38,562 bases of DNA from an uncultured Methylobacillus sp. (GTDB taxonomy: Bacteria; Pseudomonadota; Gammaproteobacteria; Burkholderiales; Methylophilaceae): positions 1-38,562 of the forward strand of contig CAMLDQ010000013.1 of the NCBI GenBank assembly GCA_946478965.1, in the 5' to 3' direction. The notes below the pieces were generated by a model. It was not told the origin of the DNA. It searched no databases and was given only the letters and a program-made list of their open reading frames with translations. The position numbers and the translations under genes are program-made. How positions within the stretch are numbered: position 1 is the first letter of the stretch; every line of letters begins with the position of its first letter. This document shows, in pieces, positions 18,084 through 27,300 of the stretch.

Positions 18084-18827
18084 ATGCGTATTCTGCTTTC
18101 CAATGATGACGGTTACTTTGCGCCCGGACTGGCCACACTGGCTGAAGCGCTCGCCCCTCTGGCCGAGATTACCGTCGTCGCTCCGGAACGCAACCGCAGC
18201 GGTGCCAGCAACTCCCTCACGCTGGATCGTCCGCTCACCGTGCGCACGGCACCCAACGGCTTCCGCTTCGTCAACGGCACGCCGACGGATTGCGTACACC
18301 TGGCCGTGACCGGCCTGCTCGACCACTTGCCGGACATGGTGATTTCCGGCATCAACGACGGCGCCAACATGGGTGACGACACCATTTATTCCGGCACCGT
18401 CGCGGCCGCGATGGAAGGCTACCTGCTCGGCATCCCGTCGTTGGCGGTCTCCATGTCGCAGCACGGCGCGCAACATTTCGACACGGCCGCCCGCGTCGTC
18501 AAGGACATGGTCACGCGCTTCCAGGCCCAGCCATTCCCAGCACCGATGCTGCTCAATATCAACGTCCCCGACCTCCCCTTCGACGCCCTGCAGGGGCAGC
18601 AGATTGTGCGGTTGGGCAAGCGTCACAAGGCCGAACCTGTGATCAAGTGGGTGACGCCGCGTAACGAAACCGTCTACTGGGTCGGGGCGGCAGGATCAGC
18701 ACAGGACGCTGGGCTCGGCACCGATTTCAACGCAGTCGAACAAAGCATGGTGGCGATCACGCCGCTGCAGATCGATCTCACGCAATACGGGCAAATCGAC
18801 GCATTGAAGGGCTGGCTTGGCGCATGA
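18084..18827 (+). CDS. surE: 5'/3'-nucleotidase SurE
   Basis: A 247-residue metal-dependent nucleotidase/exopolyphosphatase, the standard SurE length. It opens with the diagnostic [16 protein letters not shown], in which the Asp pair binds the metal. It also has [14 protein letters not shown] and the substrate-loop segment [12 protein letters not shown]. The [22 protein letters not shown] core follows at about 90-110 (motif quoted in two parts: [11 protein letters not shown] and DDTIYSGTV). It dephosphorylates nucleoside monophosphates and is linked to stress survival. The start is fixed by the family N-terminus, although no ribosome-binding site precedes it. It overlaps pcm by four bases (ATGA, 18824-18827), the usual proteobacterial arrangement. 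Confidence 0.96.
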   Translation: MRILLSNDDGYFAPGLATLAEALAPLAEITVVAPERNRSGASNSLTLDRPLTVRTAPNGFRFVNGTPTDCVHLAVTGLLDHLPDMVISGINDGANMGDDTIYSGTVAAAMEGYLLGIPSLAVSMSQHGAQHFDTAARVVKDMVTRFQAQPFPAPMLLNINVPDLPFDALQGQQIVRLGKRHKAEPVIKWVTPRNETVYWVGAAGSAQDAGLGTDFNAVEQSMVAITPLQIDLTQYGQIDALKGWLGA

Positions 18828-19486
18828 GCTCCACGCTACGCGGTATCGGCATGACCTCCCAGCGCACGCGCGAGCGCATGGTCGCACGGTTGCGCGACCA
18901 GGGCATTCGGGACGAGCAGGTGCTGTCGGTAATGAACACCATCCCGCGCCATATTTTTGTCGATGAAGCCCTGTCCATCCGCGCCTATGAGGACGTCTCG
19001 CTGCCGATCGGCTACGGCCAGACCATCTCGCAGCCCTACATCGTCGCACGCATGACGGAAATCCTGCGCGGCGGCGGCACGCTCGGCAAGGTGCTGGAAA
19101 TCGGCACCGGCTGCGGTTACCAGACCGCCGTCCTCGCCAAGCTGGCGCGCGAAGTGTATTCCGCCGAGCGCATCAGCCCGCTCCTGATGAAGGCGCGAGC
19201 CAACCTGCGCGAGCTGCGCACCCGCAATGTCAAGCTCAAGCATGCCGACGGCCACTTCGGCATTGCCGACCTTGCCCCGTTCGACGGCATACTCGTCGCC
19301 GCGGCGGCCACCCATATCCCGGACGAATTGCTGCAGCAGATGGCCGTGGGCGGCCGCATGGTCATTCCGGTCGGCACCCGGGAACAGGCTCAAACGCTGG
19401 TTCTGGTTGAACGCCTGGAAGAGGAATTCCGTCAAACCCAGCTGGAAGCCGTCAAATTCGTCCCCTTGCTTGGAGGAACCAGTTGA
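18824..19486 (+). CDS. pcm: Protein-L-isoaspartate O-methyltransferase
   Basis: A 220-residue SAM-dependent repair methyltransferase that starts the conversion of L-isoaspartyl residues in aged proteins back to aspartate. Diagnostic parts are [15 protein letters not shown] (about 33-47), [20 protein letters not shown] (about 62-81), the SAM loop [16 protein letters not shown], and the [13 protein letters not shown] region. The first residues ([20 protein letters not shown]) allow an alternative start at Met10. The upstream ATG is preferred because it overlaps the surE stop. The stop overlaps the TTG start of nlpD. Confidence 0.95.
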   Translation: MSSTLRGIGMTSQRTRERMVARLRDQGIRDEQVLSVMNTIPRHIFVDEALSIRAYEDVSLPIGYGQTISQPYIVARMTEILRGGGTLGKVLEIGTGCGYQTAVLAKLAREVYSAERISPLLMKARANLRELRTRNVKLKHADGHFGIADLAPFDGILVAAAATHIPDELLQQMAVGGRMVIPVGTREQAQTLVLVERLEEEFRQTQLEAVKFVPLLGGTS

Positions 19487-20418
19487 AGCGCTGTTGCTGG
19501 ATCATCTGCCTGCTGCTCGCCAGCTGCGCCACCGAATATCGCGCGCCCGTCATCGAACGGGCCCCCGCCACCCGCAAAGCCATGCCGCCCGCGCCAGCAA
19601 AGAAAGCGCCGGCCCAGGCGGAAAAGGACTGGCGCCCGGATACCTATACCGTCAAGAAAGGCGATACGCTGTACAGCATCGGCTTGGAATTCGGCTTTGA
19701 CCATAAGGAAATCGCCGCCTGGAACAACATTCCGCCGCCCTACACCATATACGTCGGCCAGCAGCTCAAACTGAAGGAGCCGGCGGCAACCGTGGCGCCG
19801 GCGCCGTCATCAACCGAAACAGCAGCAGTCGCAACTCCGCTCAACACGGCGCCCGCCCCTACCGCCAAATCGATCGACGAGCCGCCGCTGCTGACCGAAC
19901 CGAAAGCGCTAAAAGAGCCCTACAGCGTGCAGGCAATGGCTGAACCTCCGGCACCGCCTGCGAGCGCCAAGCCCGCGGCAACGGCCCCTTCGCCAGCACC
20001 AGCGGCGCCGGCGGAAAAACCGGCCGCAGCCGCGGACGACGAATCTCTCGAATGGGCCTGGCCGGTCAACGGAAAGCTGCTGGCCGGGTTCAATGACGCC
20101 AGCAGCGCAAAAGGCGTCGACATCGGCGGCGCCATGGGCCAGCCGGTCTACGCGGCCGCTTCCGGCAAGGTGGTATACAGCGGCACCGGGTTGCGCGGCT
20201 ATGGCAAGCTCATCATCATCAAGCACAACAAGACCTACCTGTCGGCCTACGCGCACAATAGCCAGCTGCTGGTGAAGGAAGGGCAGGTCGTCAGCAAAGG
20301 CCAGAAGATTGCGGAAATGGGAAATAGCGATACCGATCAGGTGAAGCTGCATTTCGAGATCCGCAAACTGGGCAAGCCGGTCGACCCGACCAAGTATTTA
20401 CCGGCGAATCCAGGCTGA
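19483..20418 (+). CDS. nlpD: NlpD-type lipoprotein, LysM and degenerate M23 domain
   Basis: A 311-residue outer-membrane lipoprotein with a TTG start (19483-19485) overlapping the pcm stop. The start is supported by TGGAGGAACC just upstream and by an immediate lipoprotein signal with lipobox LASC (Cys15). A LysM domain ([13 protein letters not shown], about 52-95) binds peptidoglycan. A Pro/Ala-rich linker follows. The C-terminal LytM/M23 domain has VDIGG, AYAHNSQ and LHFEIRK, but Lys replaces the first zinc-binding His before GVDIG. E. coli NlpD has the same kind of loss and works as an activator of the AmiC amidase, so a non-enzymatic regulator of septal cell-wall splitting is likely. rpoS does not follow, as it does in many gammaproteobacteria. 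Confidence 0.93.
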   Translation: MKRCCWIICLLLASCATEYRAPVIERAPATRKAMPPAPAKKAPAQAEKDWRPDTYTVKKGDTLYSIGLEFGFDHKEIAAWNNIPPPYTIYVGQQLKLKEPAATVAPAPSSTETAAVATPLNTAPAPTAKSIDEPPLLTEPKALKEPYSVQAMAEPPAPPASAKPAATAPSPAPAAPAEKPAAAADDESLEWAWPVNGKLLAGFNDASSAKGVDIGGAMGQPVYAAASGKVVYSGTGLRGYGKLIIIKHNKTYLSAYAHNSQLLVKEGQVVSKGQKIAEMGNSDTDQVKLHFEIRKLGKPVDPTKYLPANPG

Positions 20419-20452
20419 TTATCATTGGCGCACGATCGATGAGGAGCACACC

Positions 20453-20827
20453 ATGGCAAAACCGAGAAGTCTAAAAAACAAGTCGGAAGACTATAAGAAA
20501 AAGCCCGATACCCTGCTCGCCATACTGAGCGCCGGCGGCCAGTTGGTTCTCATGGTATTGGGCATTATCGGGATTGCCACCGAAGTCTTCAGCGAAAACG
20601 GGTTGCTGTCGCGGCTGTTCACCAAAGTAACCCAGGGGGACTCGTTCACCTGGGTCATGGTGATCCCGATTGCCCTCGTCGCCATCTACATCGCCCGCCA
20701 ATGGTTCGAGAAGGCGTTCGGCAAGAGTTCTTCCAGCGCTATCGCCAACCTCGCCATGTACGTGGTCATGGCGCTGGGCGCATTCTTCCTCATCCGCCTG
20801 CTCAATACCGGCTCCTTCGCCGGCTGA
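20453..20827 (+). CDS. Small membrane protein of unknown function
   Basis: A 124-residue protein with a Lys-rich start (KNKSEDYKKKPD) and three hydrophobic segments at about residues 22-44, 66-82 and 95-117. I recognise no family. The ATG follows GATGAGGAGCACACC, a fair ribosome-binding site, 34 bases after nlpD. It may therefore be the last gene of the surE-pcm-nlpD operon. The basic N-terminus would be cytoplasmic by the positive-inside rule. Nothing in the sequence indicates a catalytic role. It ends 13 bases before the convergent thioredoxin gene, and no clear terminator hairpin is seen in that gap. Confidence 0.7.
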   Translation: MAKPRSLKNKSEDYKKKPDTLLAILSAGGQLVLMVLGIIGIATEVFSENGLLSRLFTKVTQGDSFTWVMVIPIALVAIYIARQWFEKAFGKSSSSAIANLAMYVVMALGAFFLIRLLNTGSFAG

Positions 20828-20840
20828 GCGGCGGCTGTCT

Positions 20841-21206
20841 CTATTCGGCTTTCTGGCCGGCGTAGTATTCGCGCACCGTGGTCATGTCGTACTCACGCGC
20901 CCACTTGATGATTTCCTCCAGCGCCGCGGCGCCGAGTTCGCCCACCTGAGCCAGCAGACCGGCCTGCTCCCGCACTACCAGGATGCCGGGAATTTTCTCC
21001 ACGTTGAAGTATTCGGCGATCTCGTTGTCGGTTTCGGTATTGACCATGCCGAACACGATGTCCGGATGGTTTTCCGCCACCTGCTTGAAGGTGTCGGAAA
21101 ACGTCAGGCAGGGATCGCACCATGGCGCCCAGAAATCGACGATGACCATCGCATTGTTTTCGATGGCTTCCTTGAAGTTGGCCTTGGTGAGTTCGACGAC
21201 AGCCAT
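20841..21206 (-). CDS. Thioredoxin-family protein, WCDPC active site
   Basis: A 121-residue thioredoxin fold with active site WCDPC (Cys30, Cys33) in VDFWAPWCDPC and the cis-Pro in KIPGILVV. It is slightly longer than TrxA (about 108) through a charged C-terminal tail ending REYYAGQKAE. The CDPC dipeptide differs from the CGPC of classical thioredoxin, so its redox potential and partners probably differ. It has no signal peptide and acts in the cytoplasm. It lies alone between convergent and tandem neighbours, with its own -10-like TAGAAT upstream, so it is likely monocistronic. Confidence 0.88.
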   Translation of the reverse strand: MAVVELTKANFKEAIENNAMVIVDFWAPWCDPCLTFSDTFKQVAENHPDIVFGMVNTETDNEIAEYFNVEKIPGILVVREQAGLLAQVGELGAAALEEIIKWAREYDMTTVREYYAGQKAE

Positions 21207-21245
21207 GAAACTATCCTTTGCTTGCTGATCTAGAAGGGAGTCCGC

Positions 21246-21251
21246 ATTCTA
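21246..21251 (-). promoter_or_regulatory. Putative -10 element for the thioredoxin-like gene
   Basis: On the minus strand this reads TAGAAT, 39 bases before the ATG at 21206, in the 62-base gap after the nitroreductase gene. AAAGGATAG precedes the start as a ribosome-binding site. No good -35 hexamer is seen at 16-18 bases, so the call is tentative. Confidence 0.35.
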
Positions 21252-21268
21252 GCAGATCGCCAGGCTGT

Positions 21269-21868
21269 TCACCGGATCGGCTGCGCCCAGGCCCGGTCGA
21301 AGAACAACTCTTCCAGCGGCCGCCGCTTGCGTGGGGCGAATTCTCGCTCGCGCAGCGCCTCCTCGACCGCATCGGGCTCGGCAGGATAGCCTATTGCGAT
21401 CATCGCCATCGGCACGTAGCGCTCGGGCACGCCTGCCAAGGCGCGCACCTTCGCCACGTCAAACCCGCCCATCTGGTGCGCCATCAAGCCCAGCGCTTCC
21501 GCCTGCAGACACAGGTTTTCCCCGGCTGCGCCGGTATCGTACTGCGCCCAGCGATTGGGTTCGTCGTTGTGGTTGAACAGCGTGTCCGCCGTCACCAGCA
21601 GCAACAGCGGCGCCTTGACCGCCCAGCCCTGATTGCCCGGTGCAAGACATTCCAGCGCCTGCTGCCAGTCTGCCGCCGCCGCGTTGCGGTCCCATACCAC
21701 GAAGCGCCAGGGCTGGTCGCCGTAACAGGACGGCGCCCAACGCGCGGCTTCCAGCAAAGCGATCAGCTGATCGCGGCTGACCGGCTTGCCGGCATCGTAG
21801 GCACGGCCGCTCCAGCGGGCGGCCAAAAGCGTGTGTATCGGGGTACTGGTCAGGGCGGGTTTCTTCAT
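21269..21868 (-). CDS. Nitroreductase-family flavoprotein
   Basis: A 199-residue FMN-dependent NAD(P)H oxidoreductase of the nitroreductase superfamily. Signature parts are RWSGRAYDAGKPVSRDQL (about 18-35; the Arg-Ser-x-Arg FMN phosphate contact), the EAARWAPSCYGDQPWRFVV core, and AAGENLCLQAEALGLMAHQM in the middle. IAIGYPAEPD lies near the end. Such enzymes reduce nitroaromatics, quinones or flavins; the substrate cannot be predicted. It is the last gene of the nine-gene minus-strand operon. It overlaps the MocA-like gene by four bases (21865-21868), which ties it to the molybdenum hydroxylase cluster. Confidence 0.88.
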   Translation of the reverse strand: MKKPALTSTPIHTLLAARWSGRAYDAGKPVSRDQLIALLEAARWAPSCYGDQPWRFVVWDRNAAAADWQQALECLAPGNQGWAVKAPLLLLVTADTLFNHNDEPNRWAQYDTGAAGENLCLQAEALGLMAHQMGGFDVAKVRALAGVPERYVPMAMIAIGYPAEPDAVEEALREREFAPRKRRPLEELFFDRAWAQPIR

Positions 21869-22518
21869 TGTGCAGGTTTCTCCTGGAGTGGCAGGTTGTC
21901 GTTCAGGTCTGCGCGGGTATCGATATCGCGCAGGATACCTGCGTGCATGATAGCAATCCTGTGCAGCTTGTCAGCATCGCGGTGCAGCAGGTCGCGCGCG
22001 CCATAGTCACCCTGCTGGGCTAGCAATGCATCGCGGTAGGCTTGGGAAAATCCGACCGGATGACCGCGCTGCCCATTGAAATGGGGCGCCGCCAGCGGCG
22101 CGCCGGCAGCAATGGCATCGTGCACGGCGGCAATCGCCCCAACAGGGACTGCAGGCATATCGGCAAGGCCGATCAGCCATCCCCCGGCATCGCTGGTGGA
22201 TAGCACTCCACAAGCCAGGCTGGCGGACATGCCGCGCCCGGCATCCGCGCATTCCGTCCAGCGCACGGCGGATACGGCCTCATCGTGAAAGGCGGACTCC
22301 ACGGCCTGACGCAATTCCATGGCGCCGGGCCTGGCCACAATCGTCACCTGGGTGAATATCTGCAGCCAGGGCGCCAGGGCATGTGCAATCAAGGGCAGCT
22401 CGCGCCCATTCAACCGATACGGGTATAGCAGCTTGTTGCCGCCGAAACGCTGCGACGCGCCCGCCGCCAGCAACACTGCCGCCACACCAGTTTCAGCGCA
22501 CGCGCCTAAAACACTCAA
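21865..22518 (-). CDS. MocA/MobA-like nucleotidyltransferase (Mo-cofactor cytidylyl transfer)
   Basis: A 217-residue NTP transferase of the MobA/MocA family. The nucleotide-binding loop [20 protein letters not shown] is near the N-terminus (about 12-31), and the metal-binding [13 protein letters not shown] is near 116-128. [13 protein letters not shown] and GDYGARDLL also fit MocA. MocA adds CMP to the molybdenum cofactor used by xanthine-oxidase-family enzymes. The gene overlaps the Mo hydroxylase large subunit by four bases (22515-22518), and XdhC is encoded in the same operon. Cofactor maturation for that enzyme is therefore the natural reading. Guanylyl transfer (MobA) is less likely from context. 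Confidence 0.85.
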   Translation of the reverse strand: MSVLGACAETGVAAVLLAAGASQRFGGNKLLYPYRLNGRELPLIAHALAPWLQIFTQVTIVARPGAMELRQAVESAFHDEAVSAVRWTECADAGRGMSASLACGVLSTSDAGGWLIGLADMPAVPVGAIAAVHDAIAAGAPLAAPHFNGQRGHPVGFSQAYRDALLAQQGDYGARDLLHRDADKLHRIAIMHAGILRDIDTRADLNDNLPLQEKPAQ

Positions 22519-24689
22519 GCGAGTTCCGCTTCCAGCGGCATGCGACGCAGACGCTTACCCGTCAAGGCAAAGACCGCATTGGCGACCGCCGGCGCGATCG
22601 GCGGCGTGCCCGGTTCGCCGATTCCGGTCGGCGGCGCATCGCTGGGCACGATGTGCACCTCGACAGCCGGCATGCGCGACAGGCGCAGTGGCGTGTAGTC
22701 GTGGAAGTTGGATTGCACCACGCGCCCGTTTTCCAGCGTAATGGCACCGTTGAGCGCGGCCGATAGCCCGTAGACCATCGCGCTTTCGACTTGCTGGCGC
22801 ACGCCGTCCGGGTTGACCACCATGCCGCAATCCACCGCGCAGACGACACGATGCACGTTAATGCGCCCGCCCTCCACCGACACCTCCACCACTTCGGCGA
22901 CATAGCTGTCGAACGACTGGTGCACGGCCACACCCAACGCATGTCCCTTGGGCAGGTCCTTGCGCCCCCAGCCGGCTTTTTCCGCAGCCAGCTTCAGTAC
23001 GCCGGCATGGCGCGGCGATTTCGCCAGCAGGTCGAGCCGGTATTGCACCGGATCGGCGCCGGCCAGCACGGCGAGTTCATCCATCATCGTCTCGACCACA
23101 AAAGCGGTATGCGAATGGCCGACGGAACGCCACCACTGCACGGTGACCGGCTTCTTCGGGCTGTGCAAATCGACCTGCAGGTTGGGAATCGCGTACGGCA
23201 TCGTGGCGGCACCCTCGACCGAGGTCTGGTCGATGCCGTTCTTGGTCAGGAAATTCTCGAACGGGGTATCGGCCACGATGGACTGGCCGACGATGGTGTG
23301 CTGCCAGGCGACCGGCTTGCCGTCCGCCCCGATTGCGGCAGTAATGCGATCCGCCCACATCGGCCGGTAATAGCCGCCGCGCATGTCGTCCTCGCGCATC
23401 CACACCAGCTTGATCGGCTTGCCCACAGCCTTGGCCACCTGCGCCGCCTCGATGACGAAATCGGAGCGCGGATTGGCGCGCCGGCCGAAACCGCCGCCCA
23501 GATAGGTCGTATGGATTTCCACCTGCTCGGGCTTGAGTCCGACGACCTGCGCCGCCATCGCGCGATCCATGGTCTGCGACTGGGTGCCGGTCCAGATGGT
23601 ACAGCGGTCGGCCTTGAGGTCGACCACCACGTTGAGCGGCTCCATCGCGGCATGCGCCAGATAGGGCACCTCATATTCTGCGGTCACGCTCTTGTGCGCG
23701 CCCTGCAGTGCCTGTTCCGGATTGCCATCGCGTCGCGCCACCGCACCCGGTTTTTGCGCGAGCGCCTGGTATTCCTTGCGCATGCCGGCCGTCGACAACG
23801 TCGCGCCCGGCCCTTCGTCCCACTCGATCTGCAGCAGTTCGCGCGCCGTCTTCGCGGGCCAGAAGCCGGTCGCGGCAACGGCGATGCCGGTCGGCACCTG
23901 ATACACGCCCACCACGCCCTTGATTTTCTTCGCCTCGGTCGCATCGAAACTTTTCACTTTGCCGCCGAATACCGGACTGCGCGCGACCAGGACCGTCAGC
24001 ATCTCCGGCAGGTAGACGTCAAGCCCGAACTGGGCAGTGCCGTTGATTTTCTCCGGGGTATCGAGCCGCTTCAGCGGCTGCCCGATCAGCTTGAATTCAG
24101 AAGCCGGCTTGAGCGCAACATTTTCCGGCATCGGCAGCGCAGCCGCCGCAGTCGCCAGCATGCCGTAGGACAGCTTGCGCCCGCTCGCCGCGTGAATCAC
24201 CTGGCCGTTCTCGGCATGGCACTCGGCAGCCGGCACCTTGAGGTGATGCGCCGCCGCCTCGATCAGCATCATGCGCGCCGTGGCGCCGACACGGCGCAAC
24301 TGCTCCCAGGATGACGGGATGCTGGAGCTGCCACCGGTCAGCTGCATGCCGAAGCCGGTGTGGTTGTAGACCGCAGCGACCGGTGCGGACTCGACACGAA
24401 TCTTGCCCCACTCGGCTTCCAGTTCTTCGTTGATCAGCATCGGCAGCGAGGTGTAGACGCCCTGCCCCATTTCCGACTTGTTGACGACAATGGTCACGCT
24501 GTCGTCCGGCGCGATACGAATGAAAGCATTGGGCGGATATACCTGCGCAGGCGCGGCCGTGCCACCTTCCGCCAGCGCGCGACCACTGCGCATGGGAAGA
24601 TAGAAACCGATCACCAGGCCGGCCATCAGCGCGGTAGAGTCCTTGAGGAATTTGCGGCGGGAAGGGTTGCGGGGAATGGCATTGCTCAT
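22515..24689 (-). CDS. Tat-exported Mo hydroxylase large subunit (IorB-like)
   Basis: A 724-residue molybdopterin-binding subunit of the xanthine oxidase/aldehyde dehydrogenase family, of the isoquinoline 1-oxidoreductase beta type. It starts with a twin-arginine signal ([20 protein letters not shown], residues 10-29). That fixes the start at 24689 and places the enzyme in the periplasm; GGAGAAGCAAA precedes the ATG. Landmarks are [20 protein letters not shown], the Mo-cofactor loop [15 protein letters not shown], and the active-site Glu in [16 protein letters not shown] near the C-terminus. It hydroxylates an aromatic N-heterocycle or aldehyde using water. It overlaps the [2Fe-2S] subunit gene by four bases. 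No FAD subunit and no cytochrome gene are nearby, so the electron acceptor is unclear. Confidence 0.92.
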   Translation of the reverse strand: MSNAIPRNPSRRKFLKDSTALMAGLVIGFYLPMRSGRALAEGGTAAPAQVYPPNAFIRIAPDDSVTIVVNKSEMGQGVYTSLPMLINEELEAEWGKIRVESAPVAAVYNHTGFGMQLTGGSSSIPSSWEQLRRVGATARMMLIEAAAHHLKVPAAECHAENGQVIHAASGRKLSYGMLATAAAALPMPENVALKPASEFKLIGQPLKRLDTPEKINGTAQFGLDVYLPEMLTVLVARSPVFGGKVKSFDATEAKKIKGVVGVYQVPTGIAVAATGFWPAKTARELLQIEWDEGPGATLSTAGMRKEYQALAQKPGAVARRDGNPEQALQGAHKSVTAEYEVPYLAHAAMEPLNVVVDLKADRCTIWTGTQSQTMDRAMAAQVVGLKPEQVEIHTTYLGGGFGRRANPRSDFVIEAAQVAKAVGKPIKLVWMREDDMRGGYYRPMWADRITAAIGADGKPVAWQHTIVGQSIVADTPFENFLTKNGIDQTSVEGAATMPYAIPNLQVDLHSPKKPVTVQWWRSVGHSHTAFVVETMMDELAVLAGADPVQYRLDLLAKSPRHAGVLKLAAEKAGWGRKDLPKGHALGVAVHQSFDSYVAEVVEVSVEGGRINVHRVVCAVDCGMVVNPDGVRQQVESAMVYGLSAALNGAITLENGRVVQSNFHDYTPLRLSRMPAVEVHIVPSDAPPTGIGEPGTPPIAPAVANAVFALTGKRLRRMPLEAELA

Positions 24690-25153
24690 TTTGCTTCTCC
24701 TTTCGCTTCCGATGCCTGCCTGATCGCTGCATGAATCCGGTTGTAGGTGCCGCAGCGGCACAGGTTGCCGTCCATCGCCGCGACGATTTGCGCGTCCGTC
24801 GGATGCGGTGTTTCCTGCAGCAATGCCGTGGCCGACATGATCTGTCCAGACTGGCAGTAGCCGCATTGCGGCACGTCCACTTCCTGCCAGGCAGCCTGCA
24901 CGGCCTGGCCGACCGGGGCCGCACCGACGCCCTCGATCGTCGTCACCTGCTTGCCGCTGGCCATGGAAACCGGCGTAACGCAGGAGCGGATCGCGCGACC
25001 GTCCAGATGCACGGTGCAGGCGCCGCATTGCGCAATGCCGCAGCCATACTTGGTGCCGGTGAGGTGCAAGTGATCGCGCAGCACCCACAACAGCGGTGTA
25101 CTGGGGTCGGCATCGACCTCGACCTTGTTGTGATTGACCGTAAAAGTAATCAT
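24686..25153 (-). CDS. [2Fe-2S] subunit of Mo hydroxylase (IorA-like)
   Basis: A 155-residue iron-sulfur subunit carrying two [2Fe-2S] clusters. The plant-ferredoxin-type site is in [17 protein letters not shown] with the fourth Cys in IRSC. The second site is in [11 protein letters not shown] and [11 protein letters not shown]. Length and order match IorA/CoxS-type small subunits. It passes electrons from the Mo site to an external acceptor. It has no signal peptide of its own and would be exported piggy-back with the Tat-bearing large subunit, as known for related enzymes. It overlaps the large-subunit gene by four bases, and 31 bases separate it from xdhC upstream. A GGGGGC-type site precedes the ATG. 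Confidence 0.93.
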   Translation of the reverse strand: MITFTVNHNKVEVDADPSTPLLWVLRDHLHLTGTKYGCGIAQCGACTVHLDGRAIRSCVTPVSMASGKQVTTIEGVGAAPVGQAVQAAWQEVDVPQCGYCQSGQIMSATALLQETPHPTDAQIVAAMDGNLCRCGTYNRIHAAIRQASEAKGEAK

Positions 25154-25184
25154 GGGAAGCCCCCTTTGGCGGTATGAATTGAAG

Positions 25185-26165
25185 TTAAGCCGCGCACACG
25201 GCGTCGGCAGAAGATGGTTCCCGCGTCTTCGCGGCGCGGGTCTGGATCAAATCGGCCAGGATCGCGACGGCGATTTCCGGCGGCGTACGGCTGCCGATGG
25301 GCAAGCCCACCGGGCCATGCAAGCGGGCGATTTCGGCCTCGGTGAGATCGAACAGTGCCAGCCGTTCGCGGCGCTTGGCGGTGTTGGCGCGCGAACCAAG
25401 CGCCCCGACATAGAACGCCGGTGACTTGAGTGCTTCCAGCAGGGCCATGTCGTCCAGCTTGGGATCGTGCGTCAGCGCAATTACCGCGCTGCGGCTGTCG
25501 AGCTGCAGCGCCAGCACCGCATCGTCCGGCATGTCCGCGATCAGCGTAGTGTCGGCGACGTCCCAGGTCGCGCGGAATTCCTCGCGCGGATCGCAGATGA
25601 TGACTTCGTAATCCAGCGCCTGCGCCATGCGCGCCAGATAGGTGGAAGTCTGTCCCGCGCCGATGACCAGCAAACGCCAGCGCGGGCCGTGCACCGAGGT
25701 CAGCGAGTCCGCTCCGCACTGCAAACCGTCGTTGCGGGTAGCGGGCTCCAGTTCGACCCGAAGGCTCGCGAAATCCAGGCGGCGCTTGACCAGCTGCTTG
25801 CCGGCGATGGCCACGAGCAGGTCGCTGACCCAGGCCGCATTGCCCACCGGCTCGACCACCAGGCGCATGGTGCCGCCGCAGGGCAAGCCGAAACGCCGTG
25901 CCTCATCGCGCGTGACGCCGTATTCGACGATTTCGGCACGGCTGGCCGAAAGCTGGCCCTGCTGCACACGGAGGATCAGGTCGTCCTCGATACAACCGCC
26001 GGAAACGGAGCCGACCGCCACCCCATCGGAGCGTACTGCAAGCATGGCTCCTGGCGGGCGCGGGCTGGAACCGAACGTCTGGACGACAGTCACCAACCAA
26101 CTGCTGGCACCGGCGCGCTGCCATTCGGCCAGGGCCTTGAGTACCGAAATATCCACGCTATCCAT
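25185..26165 (-). CDS. XdhC/CoxI-family molybdenum cofactor insertion protein
   Basis: A 326-residue XdhC-family maturation factor. The N-terminal XdhC/CoxI domain has [17 protein letters not shown] and the [12 protein letters not shown] motif (about 50-65). The C-terminal Rossmann domain begins [17 protein letters not shown] and continues with ICDPREEF and [11 protein letters not shown]. It ends with [18 protein letters not shown] and [16 protein letters not shown]. XdhC proteins bind the molybdenum cofactor, help sulfurate it and insert it into xanthine-oxidase-family enzymes. It stands directly before the two Mo-hydroxylase subunit genes. The ATG has a GAGGAG site (ACAAGAGGAGCATTTC). The gene lies 34 bases after the OYE gene on the same strand. 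Confidence 0.92.
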   Translation of the reverse strand: MDSVDISVLKALAEWQRAGASSWLVTVVQTFGSSPRPPGAMLAVRSDGVAVGSVSGGCIEDDLILRVQQGQLSASRAEIVEYGVTRDEARRFGLPCGGTMRLVVEPVGNAAWVSDLLVAIAGKQLVKRRLDFASLRVELEPATRNDGLQCGADSLTSVHGPRWRLLVIGAGQTSTYLARMAQALDYEVIICDPREEFRATWDVADTTLIADMPDDAVLALQLDSRSAVIALTHDPKLDDMALLEALKSPAFYVGALGSRANTAKRRERLALFDLTEAEIARLHGPVGLPIGSRTPPEIAVAILADLIQTRAAKTREPSSADAVCAA

Positions 26166-26199
26166 GAAATGCTCCTCTTGTCATGGCAAACGCCAGCTC

Positions 26200-27273
26200 T
26201 CAGGCCATGGTCGGGTAGTCAGTGTATCCCTTCTCCGTGCCTCCATAAAAGGAGTCGCGATCCGGCTCATTCAATGGGGCGCCTTGCAGGAAGCGCTCAA
26301 CGAGATCAGGGTTGGCAATGAAAGGCACGCCGAAGGCGATGCAGTCGGCAGCTCCAGACGCCAGCGCCGCGTCAGCGCGCGCCTTGTCGTAGCCGCCGTT
26401 GGCCATGTACGCGCCACGAAATCTATTACGCAGCTCAGCAAAATCGAACGATTGCGGCGCATCGCCGCTCATGCCGACTTCGACCACATGCAGGTAGGCC
26501 AGACCGAACGGATTCAACGCTTCCGCGACATGATTGAACAGCGCCTGCGGCTGGGAATCGCGAATGTCGTTGAACTGATTGATCGGCGACAATCGTATGC
26601 CGACTTTTTCAGCGCCCCACACTTTCGTGACTGCCGTCACCACTTCCAGCAGCAATCGCGTGCGGTTGGCAAACGAGCCGCCATATTCGTCGGTGCGTTG
26701 ATTCGTCCCATCACGCAGGAACTGGTCGAGCAGATAGCCATTGGCCGCGTGGATTTCAACGCCGTCGAATCCCGCAGCCAGCGCGTTTTGCGCCGCACGA
26801 CGGTAATCCTCGACTACCCCGGGAATCTCATGCAGTTCCAAAGCTCGAGGGGTGACGAAATCCTGCAGCCCGGTATAGGTAAACGCCTGTCCGGCTGGGC
26901 GGATGGCCGACGGCGCCACAGGCAAAGCATTGTCCGGCAACAGCGAAGGGTGCGAAATACGGCCGACATGCCAGAGCTGGAGCACAATCTTGCCGCCTTT
27001 TGCATGCACGGCATCCACCACCTGCTTCCAGCCTGCCACTTGCGCCGCACTATGGATACCGGGCGTCAACGGATAGCCGTGCCCCATTTCCGAAATCGGG
27101 GTGGCTTCGGTAATGATCAGTCCTGCCGAAGCGCGTTGTTCGTAATAGCGCATATTCAGCGCCTGCGGAACATTGCCCTCGCCTGCACGGTTGCGGGTCA
27201 ACGGTGCCATGACCACGCGATTACGTAATTCGATCCGGCCCAGTTTGACCGGGCTAAACAAATTGATTGTCAT
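26200..27273 (-). CDS. Old Yellow Enzyme family NADH:flavin oxidoreductase (NemA-like)
   Basis: A 357-residue FMN-binding TIM-barrel ene-reductase, close to the usual 360-370 residues. It opens with LFSPVKLGRIELRNRVVMAP. The substrate-binding pair His/Asn is in FDGVEIHAANGYLLDQFL (about 180-197), followed by RTDEYGGSFANR. FGVPFIANPDLVERF near the end forms part of the FMN phosphate site. NemA-type enzymes reduce activated C=C bonds, quinones, maleimides and nitrate esters with NADPH. In this operon it sits between YceI and XdhC, with short gaps (27 and 34 bases). That suits a detoxification or catabolic role under the LysR regulator. Confidence 0.92.
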   Translation of the reverse strand: MTINLFSPVKLGRIELRNRVVMAPLTRNRAGEGNVPQALNMRYYEQRASAGLIITEATPISEMGHGYPLTPGIHSAAQVAGWKQVVDAVHAKGGKIVLQLWHVGRISHPSLLPDNALPVAPSAIRPAGQAFTYTGLQDFVTPRALELHEIPGVVEDYRRAAQNALAAGFDGVEIHAANGYLLDQFLRDGTNQRTDEYGGSFANRTRLLLEVVTAVTKVWGAEKVGIRLSPINQFNDIRDSQPQALFNHVAEALNPFGLAYLHVVEVGMSGDAPQSFDFAELRNRFRGAYMANGGYDKARADAALASGAADCIAFGVPFIANPDLVERFLQGAPLNEPDRDSFYGGTEKGYTDYPTMA

Positions 27274-27300
27274 ATTCGCTTTTCCTTTATGAATTCAAAC

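Noticed and set aside
22791..24314. Open frame of 507 codons on the plus strand opposite the Mo hydroxylase gene
   Set aside because: It is rich in His, Arg and Gly, as expected of an antisense frame. The minus strand encodes a full-length Mo hydroxylase with its active-site motifs.
24690..25088. N-terminal extension of the Mo hydroxylase frame upstream of 24689
   Set aside because: It lies within the [2Fe-2S] subunit gene in another frame. A twin-arginine signal and a GGAG site mark 24689 as the start.
25642..27228. Open frame of 528 codons on the plus strand across xdhC and the OYE gene
   Set aside because: It runs antisense to two well-recognised genes and the gap between them, with no family resemblance.
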